64,000 nt of DNA, from contig QXPY01000008.1 of the NCBI GenBank assembly GCA_003583745.1, positions 124,001-188,000 of the forward strand, read 5' to 3'. Each line of letters starts with the position of its first letter. The first letter of the stretch is position 1. Shown one piece after another: positions 35,131 through 45,643 of the stretch. The notes under the pieces were generated by a model. It ran no database searches. It was not told where the DNA came from and was given only the letters and a program-made list of their open reading frames with translations. A program made the position numbers and the translations under genes. The stretch is from Rhodocyclales bacterium GT-UBC. Lineage in GTDB: Bacteria > Pseudomonadota > Gammaproteobacteria > Burkholderiales > Rhodocyclaceae.

Positions 35131-36153
35131 ATGAAAATCGCCAACGCCAACCTGCAAATGGCTTCTTCCCACCTCCGCCAGAGCATGACGGAAAGCCGCG
35201 AAACGCTGAAGGCATGGGTCGGCCAGCGCCGCCCTGATTCGGAACAATCCCGCCGTTCGGAAGGCCTTCGGGTCAGCCTTTCCGACCAGGCGAAATCATT
35301 GCAGTCATCCGCCGAGACGAGCCAGGCCGATGACAAGACGGAGAAAACCGACCCCAAGCTGGCCTTGATTCGCTCCATGCTCGAGTACCTGACTGGCCGG
35401 AAGATCGATCTCTTCGACGGCAGCAACTTGCAGACCGATTCCCCTGCAACAGCTGCCCCCGTCGCACCGCCTCCCAACGCGGGCTACGGCATTGAATACG
35501 ACCTGCACCAGTCGCACAGTGAATTCGAGCAGACCAGTTTTTCGGCCAGCGGCTCGGTTACCACGGCCGATGGCAAGACTATCAACTTTGACCTGCAACT
35601 GACTATGCAACGCTCGTTCTACGAGGAAACCAACCTCCGGGTACGAATTGGCGATGCAGCAAAAACAACCGATCCGCTAGTCCTCAACTTCAATGGCAAC
35701 GCCACACAATTGACCGACCAGCGTTTTGCCTTCGATCTGAACTCGGATGGCAGCAAGGAGCAGATCAATTTTGTCCGCCCGGGTAGTGGTTTCCTGGCTT
35801 TTGATCGCAACCATGATGGTGCAATCAACAACGGCAGCGAATTATTCGGGCCGAACACGGGCGATGGCTTTGCCGAATTGGCGGAATTAGACAATGACAA
35901 AAATGGCTGGATTGACGAAAACGATACCGCCTATCAACAGCTAAAAGTGTGGCGTAACAAAGATGATGGCGAACCGGAGTTACAATCGCTTAAGGAAGCT
36001 GGAGTCGGTGCAATCTCGCTAAACCGCATAGAAACGCCATTTCAGGTGAAGAACAATGCCAACCAGCTACTTGGCGAAATTCGCAGTTCCGGCATATTTT
36101 TGCAGGATGATGGAAGGACTGGCACAATCCAACAAATAGATCTGACAGTTTGA
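35131..36153 (+). CDS. EF-hand-like calcium-binding protein of unknown function
   Basis: The protein has 340 residues, no signal peptide and no membrane helix. The N-terminal third is polar and probably helical. A beta-rich middle (about 118-200) is followed by three Asp-rich loops: D202-LNSDG, D225-RNHDG-A-I with a later Glu (NGSELFG), and D254-NDKNG-W-I-D. The last two match EF-hand-type D-x-[DN]-x-[DN]-G spacing. Similar loop runs (NDGSELFG type) occur in proteobacterial RTX-like and conserved hypothetical proteins. Export would have to be leaderless or by type I secretion, but no transporter is adjacent. It sits between trxC and a chemoreceptor, 36 bases from the latter. Function unknown. 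Confidence 0.8.
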   Translation: MKIANANLQMASSHLRQSMTESRETLKAWVGQRRPDSEQSRRSEGLRVSLSDQAKSLQSSAETSQADDKTEKTDPKLALIRSMLEYLTGRKIDLFDGSNLQTDSPATAAPVAPPPNAGYGIEYDLHQSHSEFEQTSFSASGSVTTADGKTINFDLQLTMQRSFYEETNLRVRIGDAAKTTDPLVLNFNGNATQLTDQRFAFDLNSDGSKEQINFVRPGSGFLAFDRNHDGAINNGSELFGPNTGDGFAELAELDNDKNGWIDENDTAYQQLKVWRNKDDGEPELQSLKEAGVGAISLNRIETPFQVKNNANQLLGEIRSSGIFLQDDGRTGTIQQIDLTV

Positions 36154-36189
36154 GGCTGGGCTGCAGATTGCAAAACACAGAGGGAAGAG

Positions 36190-37809
36190 ATGCCACGCTT
36201 TGCAGACCTGAAAATATGGGTTCGTCTGACCGCAGCAATCTGGCTGACGCTCGCCATTATCTGGACGATCGTCATCGTCTGGGCCACGCAAGTGAATCGA
36301 GACACGGCAATCCGTCAGGCTCAGGACTTTTCCCAAAGCATTCACGAAATGACCATGGCTGGTCTGACCGGCATGATGATTACCGGCACGGTCGGCCAGC
36401 GCGAAGTTTTCCTTGACCAGATAAAGCAACTCTCGATCATCAAGGACCTGCATGTTGCCCGCAGCGAAGCGGTCGTCAAGCTGTTTGGCCCGGACTCAAA
36501 AGAGAAGCGTGAACTCGACGCGTTGGAAAAGCAGGTAATGAACAGCGGGACCCCGCACATTTCGGTTGAGTCCGCCAACGACAGTTCCTTCCTGCGCGTC
36601 ATCAATCCGACCAAGGCGTCGAAAAACTATCTTGGCAAGGACTGCATTCTCTGCCATCAGGTACCGGAAGGAACCGTGCTTGGCGTGGTCAGCATGAAAG
36701 TCTCGCTTGATTCGGTCGAATCCGACGTTGCCGCCTTCCGCCTGAAGATTGCCGGGGTTGCATTACTGGCCGTCGGCGTTTTGCTGGTCATCATCTATTT
36801 CCTGACCCAGCATTTCGTCACCGCACCGCTCGACCAGATGCGCAACGGCTTGCGCGACATTGCCAGCGGCGAAGGCGACCTGACCCGTCGCCTGCCCGTC
36901 AAGGGCAACGACGAAGTTGGCCAGGCCGCCCAGGTCTTCAATGAAATGATGGAAAATTTCAACCAACTGGTCCGTCAGGTACGCGACTCGGCCAGTCAGG
37001 TATCCGCACGAGTCGCCGAGCTCTCGGACAATGCCGACCGTGTCGCACAAAGCTCTCACTTGCAGAACGAGAAATCCAACGAAGGCGCGGCAGCAGTCGA
37101 ACAGCTGGTATCGAGCATTACCTCGATTGCTCGCAGTGCCGAGCACGTCCAGCATCAATCACAGGAAAGCCTGGCCCGTGCCAACGAAGGCAGCCGCAAT
37201 CTGAACGTCCTGCTCAGCGAAATGGACGTCGTGGAACGCGCTGTCAAGGAAATGGCCACCTCGGTCAACGAGTTCGTGCGTAATACCGAAGCCATCACCC
37301 ACATGACTCGCGAGGTTAAGGACATCGCCGAGCAAACCAACCTGCTGGCGTTGAACGCGGCAATCGAAGCCGCCCGCGCGGGCGAACAAGGCCGTGGCTT
37401 CGCCGTTGTTGCCGACGAAGTGCGCAAGCTGGCAGAGAAGTCGTCACGCTCCGCTAGCGAAATCGACGCCATCACTGCGACGTTGAGCGCACAATCTGTT
37501 GCCGTCCGGCGCAGCATTGAAGAAGGGCTTGACCACCTTGAGAGCAGCCAAGCAGCAGTGGAAACGGTTTCAAGCGTCCTGCAGGCAACCAATGGCTCGG
37601 TCGCCGAAGTTGGTCACGGCCTGGATACCATTGCACAGGAAACCGATCAGCAACGTCGAGTCTCCGGCAATGTCGAAGCCAGCATCGAAGCCATCGCAGG
37701 CATGGCCCGCGATAACTCAGGCACAGTCGAACAAACAGCGGGTGCGGCCCATGAACTGAAACAATTAGCCGAAAGACTAGCCGCCATGGTCGGCCGTTTC
37801 AAAGTCTAG
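36190..37809 (+). CDS. methyl-accepting chemotaxis protein with periplasmic CxxCH haem-type motif
   Basis: The protein has 539 residues. TM1 about 12-33, periplasmic sensor 34-185, TM2 about 186-207, HAMP about 208-262, then the MCP signalling hairpin with [20 protein letters not shown] and [18 protein letters not shown]. In the sensor, C152-I-L-C155-H156 is a c-type haem attachment motif, just before TM2 and preceded by NYLGKDC. Related haem-bearing chemoreceptors are known in Geobacter. It lacks a C-terminal receptor-methylase pentapeptide. Likely senses redox state, oxygen or NO; ligand is inferred. A bidirectional terminator follows. Confidence 0.92.
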   Translation: MPRFADLKIWVRLTAAIWLTLAIIWTIVIVWATQVNRDTAIRQAQDFSQSIHEMTMAGLTGMMITGTVGQREVFLDQIKQLSIIKDLHVARSEAVVKLFGPDSKEKRELDALEKQVMNSGTPHISVESANDSSFLRVINPTKASKNYLGKDCILCHQVPEGTVLGVVSMKVSLDSVESDVAAFRLKIAGVALLAVGVLLVIIYFLTQHFVTAPLDQMRNGLRDIASGEGDLTRRLPVKGNDEVGQAAQVFNEMMENFNQLVRQVRDSASQVSARVAELSDNADRVAQSSHLQNEKSNEGAAAVEQLVSSITSIARSAEHVQHQSQESLARANEGSRNLNVLLSEMDVVERAVKEMATSVNEFVRNTEAITHMTREVKDIAEQTNLLALNAAIEAARAGEQGRGFAVVADEVRKLAEKSSRSASEIDAITATLSAQSVAVRRSIEEGLDHLESSQAAVETVSSVLQATNGSVAEVGHGLDTIAQETDQQRRVSGNVEASIEAIAGMARDNSGTVEQTAGAAHELKQLAERLAAMVGRFKV

Positions 37810-37818
37810 ACAAAAAGC

Positions 37819-37841
37819 CGCCTTCTTTAGGGAAGGCGAAC
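37819..37841. terminator. bidirectional terminator between chemoreceptor and kinase genes
   Basis: The stem CGCCTTC (37819-37825) pairs with GAAGGCG (37832-37838) around TTTAGG. On the plus strand AACTTTTC follows, and on the minus strand GCTTTTTG. The minus-strand T-run is the better one, which fits termination of the kinase gene. Confidence 0.75.
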
Positions 37842-37844
37842 TTT

Positions 37845-39215
37845 TCACATGGGGGCCAGCTCCAGGTCAAGCCCACCACCCGGCCGGGAACGAGAACCGC
37901 CGCTGAGCGACCCGGTTCCAGCCTCAACAGCAGGTTGTCCCTGAGCGGCAGCCACTTTGTTGACTTCGCGCAAACGGCGGATCATCCGCGCCAACAGCGT
38001 ATCCCGCATGCGTCCCATCAGTTCCTCCGAGGACAGAGCCAACGCAGCCGCATTGACCTCCAGGAACATGGTTCGCTCAAGCGTAACGGCTGTCGCGTAA
38101 CGCTGATCGCTATGAGGATGCAAAAACGCCACCTCTCCGACCGGTTCGCTTGGGCCCAAACGGCACAATGCGCGCCCATCAATCGAAATTTCAACACACC
38201 CCGAAATGATGATTCCAAATAATTTGCTGCGCTCGCCCTGGCGGATCAAAGCGACATTGGGCGCAACCTCTCGCCAAACAGCGACCCGCAGCACCTCCCA
38301 GATTTCATCGTTTTCGAATTCCGTGAAGAAATCGAGACGACGCAGCATTTCGAAATGAGTTTTGTCGTCGACCGTCTCGTCCTCATCGAGAATCTGATAT
38401 CGCACCGCCGATAAATCCTTGGCGAACTCGGCCCCGTTTCTGTAACGGCTGTACAGATCTTTCTCGAGGGCGCGACGCATGATCGCATTCAAACCCTCGG
38501 GAAGATTTGGATTCAAGGCTGTAATCGCCGGTGCATCGGTATTGATGATGCGATAGACAAGTGTCGCCTGATTGGCGGCTCGAAATGGCAAACGCCCGGT
38601 CAACAATTGGAACATTACGACGCCCAACGAATACAGATCAGTCTTCTGATTGAGCGGGTACCCCTTGATCTGCTCCGGTGACATGTAGGCCGGCGAGCCC
38701 ACCCCCATGATGAAGGTGGAATCGCGATCCATGTCCTTGTTCATGTTCAAGGCCAAGCCGAAATCGGCGATCTTCGGCTCGTCGTTGGCCGCGACCATGA
38801 TGTTGGCCGGCTTGATGTCACGGTGGATGATGCCTTGCCGGTAGGCACTGTCGAGCGCCATGCAGCATTTGAAAATGATGCTGATCACCCGATGCATCGG
38901 CAACAGGCGATCGATCCGGCAATGCTGCTCGAGACTGAAGCCGTCGACGTATTCCATCGCCAAGTAGGCAAAGTCATTCTCAACGACGGCATCGAACACC
39001 CTGACGATATTCGGGTGATCCAGCCGCTTCGAGACCATCCCTTCATTCTGGAAAAGTTTGCGCATGCGGCGTGACATGGCCGCTGAGTCTTGGCCAAAAC
39101 GAATGACCTTGACCGCAATCTGTCGGGACGAGCCCGGCTCCTCGCAAAGATAGACCGTTGCTGTCGCACCTTTGCCGAGTTCCTTGATGACACGGTACCT
39201 ACCGATCGTTTCCAT
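37845..39215 (-). CDS. serine/threonine protein kinase with C-terminal cyclic-nucleotide-binding-like domain
   Basis: The protein has 456 residues, soluble. The Hanks-type kinase domain (about 7-275) is complete: glycine loop GKGATATVY, K36, catalytic HRDIKPANIM with D133, DFG at 151-153, and activation segment GSPAYMSPEQ. A linker leads to a cNMP-binding beta-roll (about 295-400) with GEVAFLHPHSD in place of the phosphate cassette; the usual cassette arginine is not at the expected place, so cAMP/c-di-GMP binding is uncertain. The C-terminal tail is Gly/Ser-rich. It faces the haem-type chemoreceptor convergently and diverges from grpE. Confidence 0.9.
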   Translation of the reverse strand: METIGRYRVIKELGKGATATVYLCEEPGSSRQIAVKVIRFGQDSAAMSRRMRKLFQNEGMVSKRLDHPNIVRVFDAVVENDFAYLAMEYVDGFSLEQHCRIDRLLPMHRVISIIFKCCMALDSAYRQGIIHRDIKPANIMVAANDEPKIADFGLALNMNKDMDRDSTFIMGVGSPAYMSPEQIKGYPLNQKTDLYSLGVVMFQLLTGRLPFRAANQATLVYRIINTDAPAITALNPNLPEGLNAIMRRALEKDLYSRYRNGAEFAKDLSAVRYQILDEDETVDDKTHFEMLRRLDFFTEFENDEIWEVLRVAVWREVAPNVALIRQGERSKLFGIIISGCVEISIDGRALCRLGPSEPVGEVAFLHPHSDQRYATAVTLERTMFLEVNAAALALSSEELMGRMRDTLLARMIRRLREVNKVAAAQGQPAVEAGTGSLSGGSRSRPGGGLDLELAPM

Positions 39216-39309
39216 TCAGGAAGCCGAGGAAAAATTCATCGAAATATCGTAGCACGCGGCCCTGGAACCAGCAGCATATTTACCGCGGTGAATAATTTTC
39301 AAACCAGCT

Positions 39310-39337
39310 ATTGAAATCTGAATACCCCCCCCCAGAT
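39310..39337 (+). promoter_or_regulatory. candidate sigma32 promoter for grpE
   Basis: ATTGAAA (39310-39316), 13 bases, then CCCCAGAT (39330-39337), against consensus CTTGAAA and CCCCATNT: one mismatch in each element. The spacer ends in a run so that nine C occur in a row at 39325-39333. Transcription would start near 39344, about 23 bases before the grpE ATG. Confidence 0.7.
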
Positions 39338-39366
39338 AGGGATGCAGATTTTTGGGAGAACCACGC

Positions 39367-39924
39367 ATGTCCAATCAAGAAAACCCCCAGGAAGCCATTC
39401 CGGGCAATGCAGCGACAATCGAAGCCAATACCGAGGCGGCGCAGGAGAATCACACCGACACTCTGCCCAGCATCGAGGAACAGTTCCGCCAACTGGAATT
39501 AAAGGCGGCCGAACACTACGATGCATGGTTGCGTGCCAAAGCCGAAGGCGAAAATATCCGGCGCCGCGCGCAGGAAGACATCGCCAAGGCACACAAGTTC
39601 GCCGTCGAGAAGTTCGCAGGTGAACTGCTCGCCGTCAAAGACAGCCTGGAAGCCGCCCTCGCCGTCCAGGAACAGACAGTGGAAAGCTTCAAGTCGGGTG
39701 TCGAACTGACCCTGAAACAACTGGTTTCCGCCTTCGAAAAGAACGCCCTGGTTGAAGTCAATCCGGCCGGCGAAAAATTCGACCCGCACAAGCACCAGGC
39801 AATCGGCATGGTTGATTCGGAACAGGAAGCCAACACCGTGGTCACCGTACTGCAGAAGGGCTACCTGATCGCCGAGCGTACACTGCGCCCGGCGCTGGTC
39901 ATGGTCGCCAAGCCGAAGTCTTGA
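39367..39924 (+). CDS. grpE: nucleotide exchange factor GrpE
   Basis: Releases ADP from DnaK. The protein has 185 residues: an acidic, disordered N-terminal stretch, a long coiled-coil helix (about 35-100) including [17 protein letters not shown], and a beta-wing with [17 protein letters not shown] and the C-terminal [19 protein letters not shown]. The ATG at 39367 has GGGAG 9 bases ahead. It is the first gene of grpE-dnaK-dnaJ. Confidence 0.97.
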   Translation: MSNQENPQEAIPGNAATIEANTEAAQENHTDTLPSIEEQFRQLELKAAEHYDAWLRAKAEGENIRRRAQEDIAKAHKFAVEKFAGELLAVKDSLEAALAVQEQTVESFKSGVELTLKQLVSAFEKNALVEVNPAGEKFDPHKHQAIGMVDSEQEANTVVTVLQKGYLIAERTLRPALVMVAKPKS

Positions 39925-39947
39925 AATTCGGGGCATCGCCCCCAACT
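39920..39947 (+). promoter_or_regulatory. candidate sigma32 promoter for dnaK
   Basis: CTTGAAA (39920-39926) is a perfect -35 match; 13 bases later CCCCAACT (39940-39947) has one mismatch to CCCCATNT. The -35 overlaps the grpE stop codon. Start would be near 39953, leaving a leader of about 38 bases before the dnaK ATG. The spacing equals that at grpE. Confidence 0.75.
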
Positions 39948-39990
39948 CCAGAACATCACAAATTCACTCGTATTCAGTAAAGGAATAAAC

Positions 39991-41925
<1,935 letters not shown>

Positions 41926-41941
41926 TCCAGGCCTGAAGCCC

Positions 41942-41985
41942 GGCGCCGAGTCCGCGGATATTCTCCGACGGCGCTCGGCGCCTTT
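41942..41985 (+). terminator. strong hairpin between dnaK and dnaJ
   Basis: GGCGCCGAG (41942-41950) pairs perfectly with CTCGGCGCC (41974-41982), with inner CCG/CGG pairs and an ATATTCT loop, followed by only TTTGT. It lies 16 bases after the dnaK stop and may cause partial termination or protect the dnaK mRNA end. Confidence 0.65.
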
Positions 41986-42006
41986 GTCACTTGACGGGTA
42001 GGAAAC

Positions 42007-43140
42007 ATGTCAAAACGCGACTTTTACGAAATTCTCGGCGTCAATCGCGACGCCAGCGATGAAGAAATCAAGAAGGCCTACCGCAAGCTGGCCATGAAGT
42101 ACCACCCCGACCGCAATCCGGACAATCCCGGGGCCGAGGAAAAATTCAAGGAAGCCAAGGAAGCCTATGAAATTCTTTCCGATGGCAACAAGCGGGCGGC
42201 CTACGACCAGTACGGTCATGCCGGCGTTGATCCGCAAGCCGGCATGGGAGGTGGTTTCGGCGGTGGTGGCGGCGGTTTTGCCGATGCCTTCGGCGGCATC
42301 TTCGACGAAATTTTTGGCGGACGCGGCGGTGGCGGCGGTGGTCGCTCCAACATCTACCGCGGCGCCGACTTGCGCTACAACCTCGAAATCACGCTCGAAC
42401 AGGCTGCCCACGGCACGGAAACCAAGATCCGCATTCCGACCATGGAAGTCTGCGAGCCCTGCAACGGCTCCGGCGCCAAACCCGGCACCCAGCCGAAGAC
42501 TTGCCCGACCTGTCAGGGTTCCGGTCAGGTTCGCCTGCAGCAGGGATTTTTCTCGATCCAGCAAACCTGCCCGAAGTGTCACGGTACCGGTCGCTATATC
42601 CCAGAGCCTTGCAAAAGTTGCGGTGGTGCCGGCCGTATCAAGCAACACAAGACTCTGGCAGTCAAGATTCCGGCGGGGGTCGACGAAGGCGACCGTATCA
42701 GGCTAGCCGGCGAAGGCGAACATGGCGTCAATGGTGGCCCCCCAGGCGATCTTTACGTGCAGATTCACCTCAAGCAGCACCCGGTATTCACCCGCGATCA
42801 CAACGACCTGCATTGCGAAATGCCCATTTCCTTTACCACCGCGGCACTAGGCGGCGAAATCGAAATCCCGACGCTGGATGGCGCCGCGGCGATCAAGATT
42901 CCTCCGGAAACACAATCCGGGCGTGTCTTCCGCCTCCGCGGCAAGGGCATCAAGGGCGTACGCAGCCACACCCATGGTGACCTGATGTGTCATGTCGTGG
43001 TTGAAACACCGGTTAACCTGACCGACCGTCAGAAAGAGCTGTTGCGTGAACTGGAGGAATCCAGCCGAGACAACAACGCAAAACACAATCCTCGCGCAAA
43101 ATCCTGGATGGACAAGGTCAAGGACTTCTTCGGCGATTGA
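42007..43140 (+). CDS. dnaJ: chaperone protein DnaJ
   Basis: Co-chaperone that stimulates DnaK ATPase. The protein has 377 residues: J domain 1-70 with HPD at about 36-38 in [12 protein letters not shown], a Gly/Phe-rich linker with many Gly repeats (about 75-115), four CxxCxGxG zinc repeats between about 145 and 215 ([32 protein letters not shown]), and the C-terminal substrate domain. It ends 26 bases before a terminator. Confidence 0.98.
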   Translation: MSKRDFYEILGVNRDASDEEIKKAYRKLAMKYHPDRNPDNPGAEEKFKEAKEAYEILSDGNKRAAYDQYGHAGVDPQAGMGGGFGGGGGGFADAFGGIFDEIFGGRGGGGGGRSNIYRGADLRYNLEITLEQAAHGTETKIRIPTMEVCEPCNGSGAKPGTQPKTCPTCQGSGQVRLQQGFFSIQQTCPKCHGTGRYIPEPCKSCGGAGRIKQHKTLAVKIPAGVDEGDRIRLAGEGEHGVNGGPPGDLYVQIHLKQHPVFTRDHNDLHCEMPISFTTAALGGEIEIPTLDGAAAIKIPPETQSGRVFRLRGKGIKGVRSHTHGDLMCHVVVETPVNLTDRQKELLRELEESSRDNNAKHNPRAKSWMDKVKDFFGD

Positions 43141-43165
43141 AGCAATTTGCCAGTGCCCCGCCTCG

Positions 43166-43209
43166 GCCCCGATGTTGCAGCTCGTGCTGCCCATCGGGGC
43201 ATTTCATTT
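43166..43209 (+). terminator. terminator after dnaJ
   Basis: GCCCCGATG (43166-43174) pairs with CATCGGGGC (43192-43200); a 17-base loop and a broken T-run ATTTCATTT follow. It closes the grpE-dnaK-dnaJ unit. Confidence 0.75.
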
Positions 43210-43257
43210 GAACGCTTCATGATTGCCGGACAGCCGGCCTACCGTTAAGATTGCCCG

Positions 43258-43962
43258 ATGAACACACGTATCCTGCTTGTCGAAGACGACGAACGCCTGG
43301 CCGAACTGACGGCTGAATACCTGACCAAGAACGATATGCAGGTCAGCATCGAACCTCGCGGCGATACCGCAGAAACACGCATCCTGGCCGAACAGCCGGA
43401 TCTGGTCATCCTCGACGTGATGCTGCCCGGCAAAGATGGGTTCGAAGTCTGCCGTGCAGTGCGCCAAAACTATCGTGGCGTCATTCTCATGCTCACTGCA
43501 CGCGACGAGGACTTCGATCAGATTCTCGGTCTGGAGATGGGGGCCGACGACTATATTGCAAAACCGGTGCAACCACGTGTCCTGCTTGCCCGCATCAAGG
43601 CACTGCTACGCCGTCTGCCGGCAAGCGGCGAAGGCAACCATGCCGAATCGGAAAAGATGGTTTTCGGGCAATTCAAGATTAGTCAGGCCACTCGGACAGC
43701 CTCGCTGACTGGCGAAACGATCGACTTGACCACAGCCGAATTCGACCTGCTCTGGCTGCTTGCCTCGCATGCCGGGAACGTACTATCGCGCGACGATCTA
43801 TTACAGGAGTTGCGGGGCATCGGCTTCGATGGTCTTGACCGCTCCATCGATGCGCGCATCTCGCGCTTGCGCAAGAAGCTCAACGACGATCCGGAAAATC
43901 CAACCCGTATCAAGACCGTCCGGGGCAAGGGCTATCTGTTCAGCAAGCATGACTGGAACTGA
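43258..43962 (+). CDS. OmpR-family response regulator, RstA-like
   Basis: The protein has 234 residues: receiver domain with acidic pair E9-D10-D11, phospho-acceptor D53 and K102 (DDYIAKPVQPRVLLARI), then a winged-helix DNA-binding domain (about 135-232) with RSIDARISRLRKKLNDDPENP and KTVRGKGYLF. The receiver resembles RstA closely. The kinase partner starts inside its last codons (14-base overlap). Regulated genes are unknown; repeated GTTAC motifs lie just beyond the kinase gene. Confidence 0.93.
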   Translation: MNTRILLVEDDERLAELTAEYLTKNDMQVSIEPRGDTAETRILAEQPDLVILDVMLPGKDGFEVCRAVRQNYRGVILMLTARDEDFDQILGLEMGADDYIAKPVQPRVLLARIKALLRRLPASGEGNHAESEKMVFGQFKISQATRTASLTGETIDLTTAEFDLLWLLASHAGNVLSRDDLLQELRGIGFDGLDRSIDARISRLRKKLNDDPENPTRIKTVRGKGYLFSKHDWN

Positions 43963-45385
43963 AAGCCCCAAAAAAGACAAGGCCGAAGGAACAAACAGCC
44001 AAGGCCTGGCCCGATCCCTTTTTCGGGTATCCTTGCCGCGATGGCGTGGCGGGCGTTACAGCCTGTCCAAGCTATTTTTCAACTTTTATCTGCTGGCAAT
44101 GGGTTCCTTCGTTGCCATCGCCTTCACTGCCGATTTCGTCATTTCGACCGCTCAGCGCGGCATTACCGACGACTACGCCCGGCGCTTCATGCGCGGCACC
44201 ATTACCCTTATCGAAGATGAGCTGTTCCGCGTGCCACGCAGCACCTGGGAACGCAAGATCAAGGATCTTGACGAGAAATTCTCCTACAAGCTTGGCATCG
44301 TCGAACGCATGTCTCTCGACCGCCGCCTGACCCCAGTTCAGGTGGACAAGCTTGATGCCGGTGATATCGCCATCGATCACGATGGCGATATCATGTACCA
44401 CCGTTTGGGGACCAGCAGCCAGGTATTGGTCGTGGGGCCGCTTGCTTCTAGCCGCAACCCTGAGCTTGCCGAACGTCTACCTTTGGAATTGAGACTACGG
44501 TTACTGACTTGGAGCCTGATCGGCCTGATTTTCGGTATCGCCCTCTGGTTCTGGGTCCGTCCGGTCTGGCGTGACCTTGAAGCATTGCGCCAGACTGCCC
44601 GCGACCTCGGCGACGGCGATTTCGAAGCGCGCTCCCCCCAAGCCCGCAGCCAGCTCTTCGCCCCCCTCTCGGACACCATGAATAGTATGGCAGAGCGTGT
44701 CCAGCAACTTCTTGCCACGCATCGCGAGCTATCTTGCGGCATTTCGCATGAACTACGAACCCCGATTGCCCGCATGCGCTTCGCACTCGAAATGTTCACC
44801 GAAACGGATGAAGCGAGTGAGCGCCAGCGCTTGTGGTCAATGATGGAAGCCGACTTGGACGAACTGGACCACTTGATCGATACCAGTCTGACCTACGCGC
44901 GTTTCGAGCGCGAAGCCCCTGCACCGCATTTTTCCAGCGTCAATTTTGCCGAGTGGCTTCGTGATGAAGTTGACGCGGTACGTCTTCTGGGACGGGAGCT
45001 GAAAATCAGCGTGAATACAGAGGATCTACCGGCCGAACTCGATGTCGACCTTGATCGCAAGGCGATGCCCTACGCGCTAAGAAATCTGCTGCGCAACGCA
45101 TTCAAATACGCCGCAAAGGAAATTTGCGTCAGTGCTGAACTGACCGGCAACGCTATCCTGATACACGTTGACGACGATGGTATCGGCATTCCTCCAGCCG
45201 AACGCGAACACGTTTTCTCTGCCTTTACCCGCCTAGACCGTTCGCGTGATCGCTCGACGGGCGGCTACGGACTAGGACTGGCCATTACCCGACGCGTACT
45301 TGAATTGCATGGCGGCACCGCCACAGCAGAAGCCTCACCGCTCGGCGGAGCACGCTTCACCCTATCCTGGAAAGCCCACCAATAA
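43949..45385 (+). CDS. RstB-like sensor histidine kinase
   Basis: The protein has 478 residues. TM1 about 42-64, periplasmic region 65-183, TM2 about 184-204, HAMP, then HisKA with H267 (CGISHELRTPIARMRFALEMF) and a HATPase with LRNLLRNAFKYA (N box) and GGYGLGLAI (G box). The ATG at 43949 overlaps the regulator stop by 14 bases; the frame upstream is a shadow of the regulator. The 41-residue N-terminal cytosolic extension is rich in Lys/Glu/Ser. Confidence 0.93.
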   Translation: MTGTESPKKDKAEGTNSQGLARSLFRVSLPRWRGGRYSLSKLFFNFYLLAMGSFVAIAFTADFVISTAQRGITDDYARRFMRGTITLIEDELFRVPRSTWERKIKDLDEKFSYKLGIVERMSLDRRLTPVQVDKLDAGDIAIDHDGDIMYHRLGTSSQVLVVGPLASSRNPELAERLPLELRLRLLTWSLIGLIFGIALWFWVRPVWRDLEALRQTARDLGDGDFEARSPQARSQLFAPLSDTMNSMAERVQQLLATHRELSCGISHELRTPIARMRFALEMFTETDEASERQRLWSMMEADLDELDHLIDTSLTYARFEREAPAPHFSSVNFAEWLRDEVDAVRLLGRELKISVNTEDLPAELDVDLDRKAMPYALRNLLRNAFKYAAKEICVSAELTGNAILIHVDDDGIGIPPAEREHVFSAFTRLDRSRDRSTGGYGLGLAITRRVLELHGGTATAEASPLGGARFTLSWKAHQ

Positions 45386-45395
45386 AGGCTACCAA

Positions 45396-45472
45396 GACGT
45401 TGTTACACAACGTCATAAAAGATCAAACCACGTTACGCCTAGGCAACGCTCGCGCAACAGACGCGTTACGCC
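45396..45472 (+). repeat. palindrome and spaced GTTAC repeats upstream of the small-protein operon
   Basis: GACGTTG-TTACA-CAACGTC (45396-45414) is a perfect 7-5-7 inverted repeat. A 9-base direct repeat CGTTACGCC occurs at 45431-45439 and 45464-45472, 33 bases apart. GTTAC thus occurs at 45402, 45432 and 45465, about three helical turns apart each time. E. coli RstA boxes contain GTTACA, so these are candidate sites for the adjacent regulator. Confidence 0.5.
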
Positions 45473-45493
45473 CCACTCCTTAAAATTCAGGAC

Positions 45494-45643
45494 ATGGATC
45501 AGCAGCAAGATCAAGAAAAGGAGAACCTCGAAATGCTTGAAACCAACATCAGACAATTTATCGAAGCAGCTCGCCAATACCTTTTCGGCCTGATGCCGGC
45601 CCAGCCGCAACTTGCCACCATCCCTGTCCGCTCGGTGCGCTGA
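45494..45643 (+). CDS. small protein, 49 (or 36) residues, first of a coupled pair
   Basis: The ATG at 45494 gives 49 residues starting MDQQQDQEKENLEML. An in-frame ATG at 45533 has AAGGAG about 8 bases ahead and would give 36 residues starting MLETNIRQFIEAARQYLFG; this shorter start is better supported. The peptide is amphipathic with a Pro/Gln-rich second half and has no recognised domain. Its TGA overlaps the next ATG (TGATG), which supports genuine translation. Function unknown. Confidence 0.6.
   Translation: MDQQQDQEKENLEMLETNIRQFIEAARQYLFGLMPAQPQLATIPVRSVR

Noticed and set aside
39216..39366. CIRCE operator ahead of grpE
   Set aside because: No TTAGCACTC / GAGTGCTAA pair is present; the region instead carries a sigma32-like promoter.
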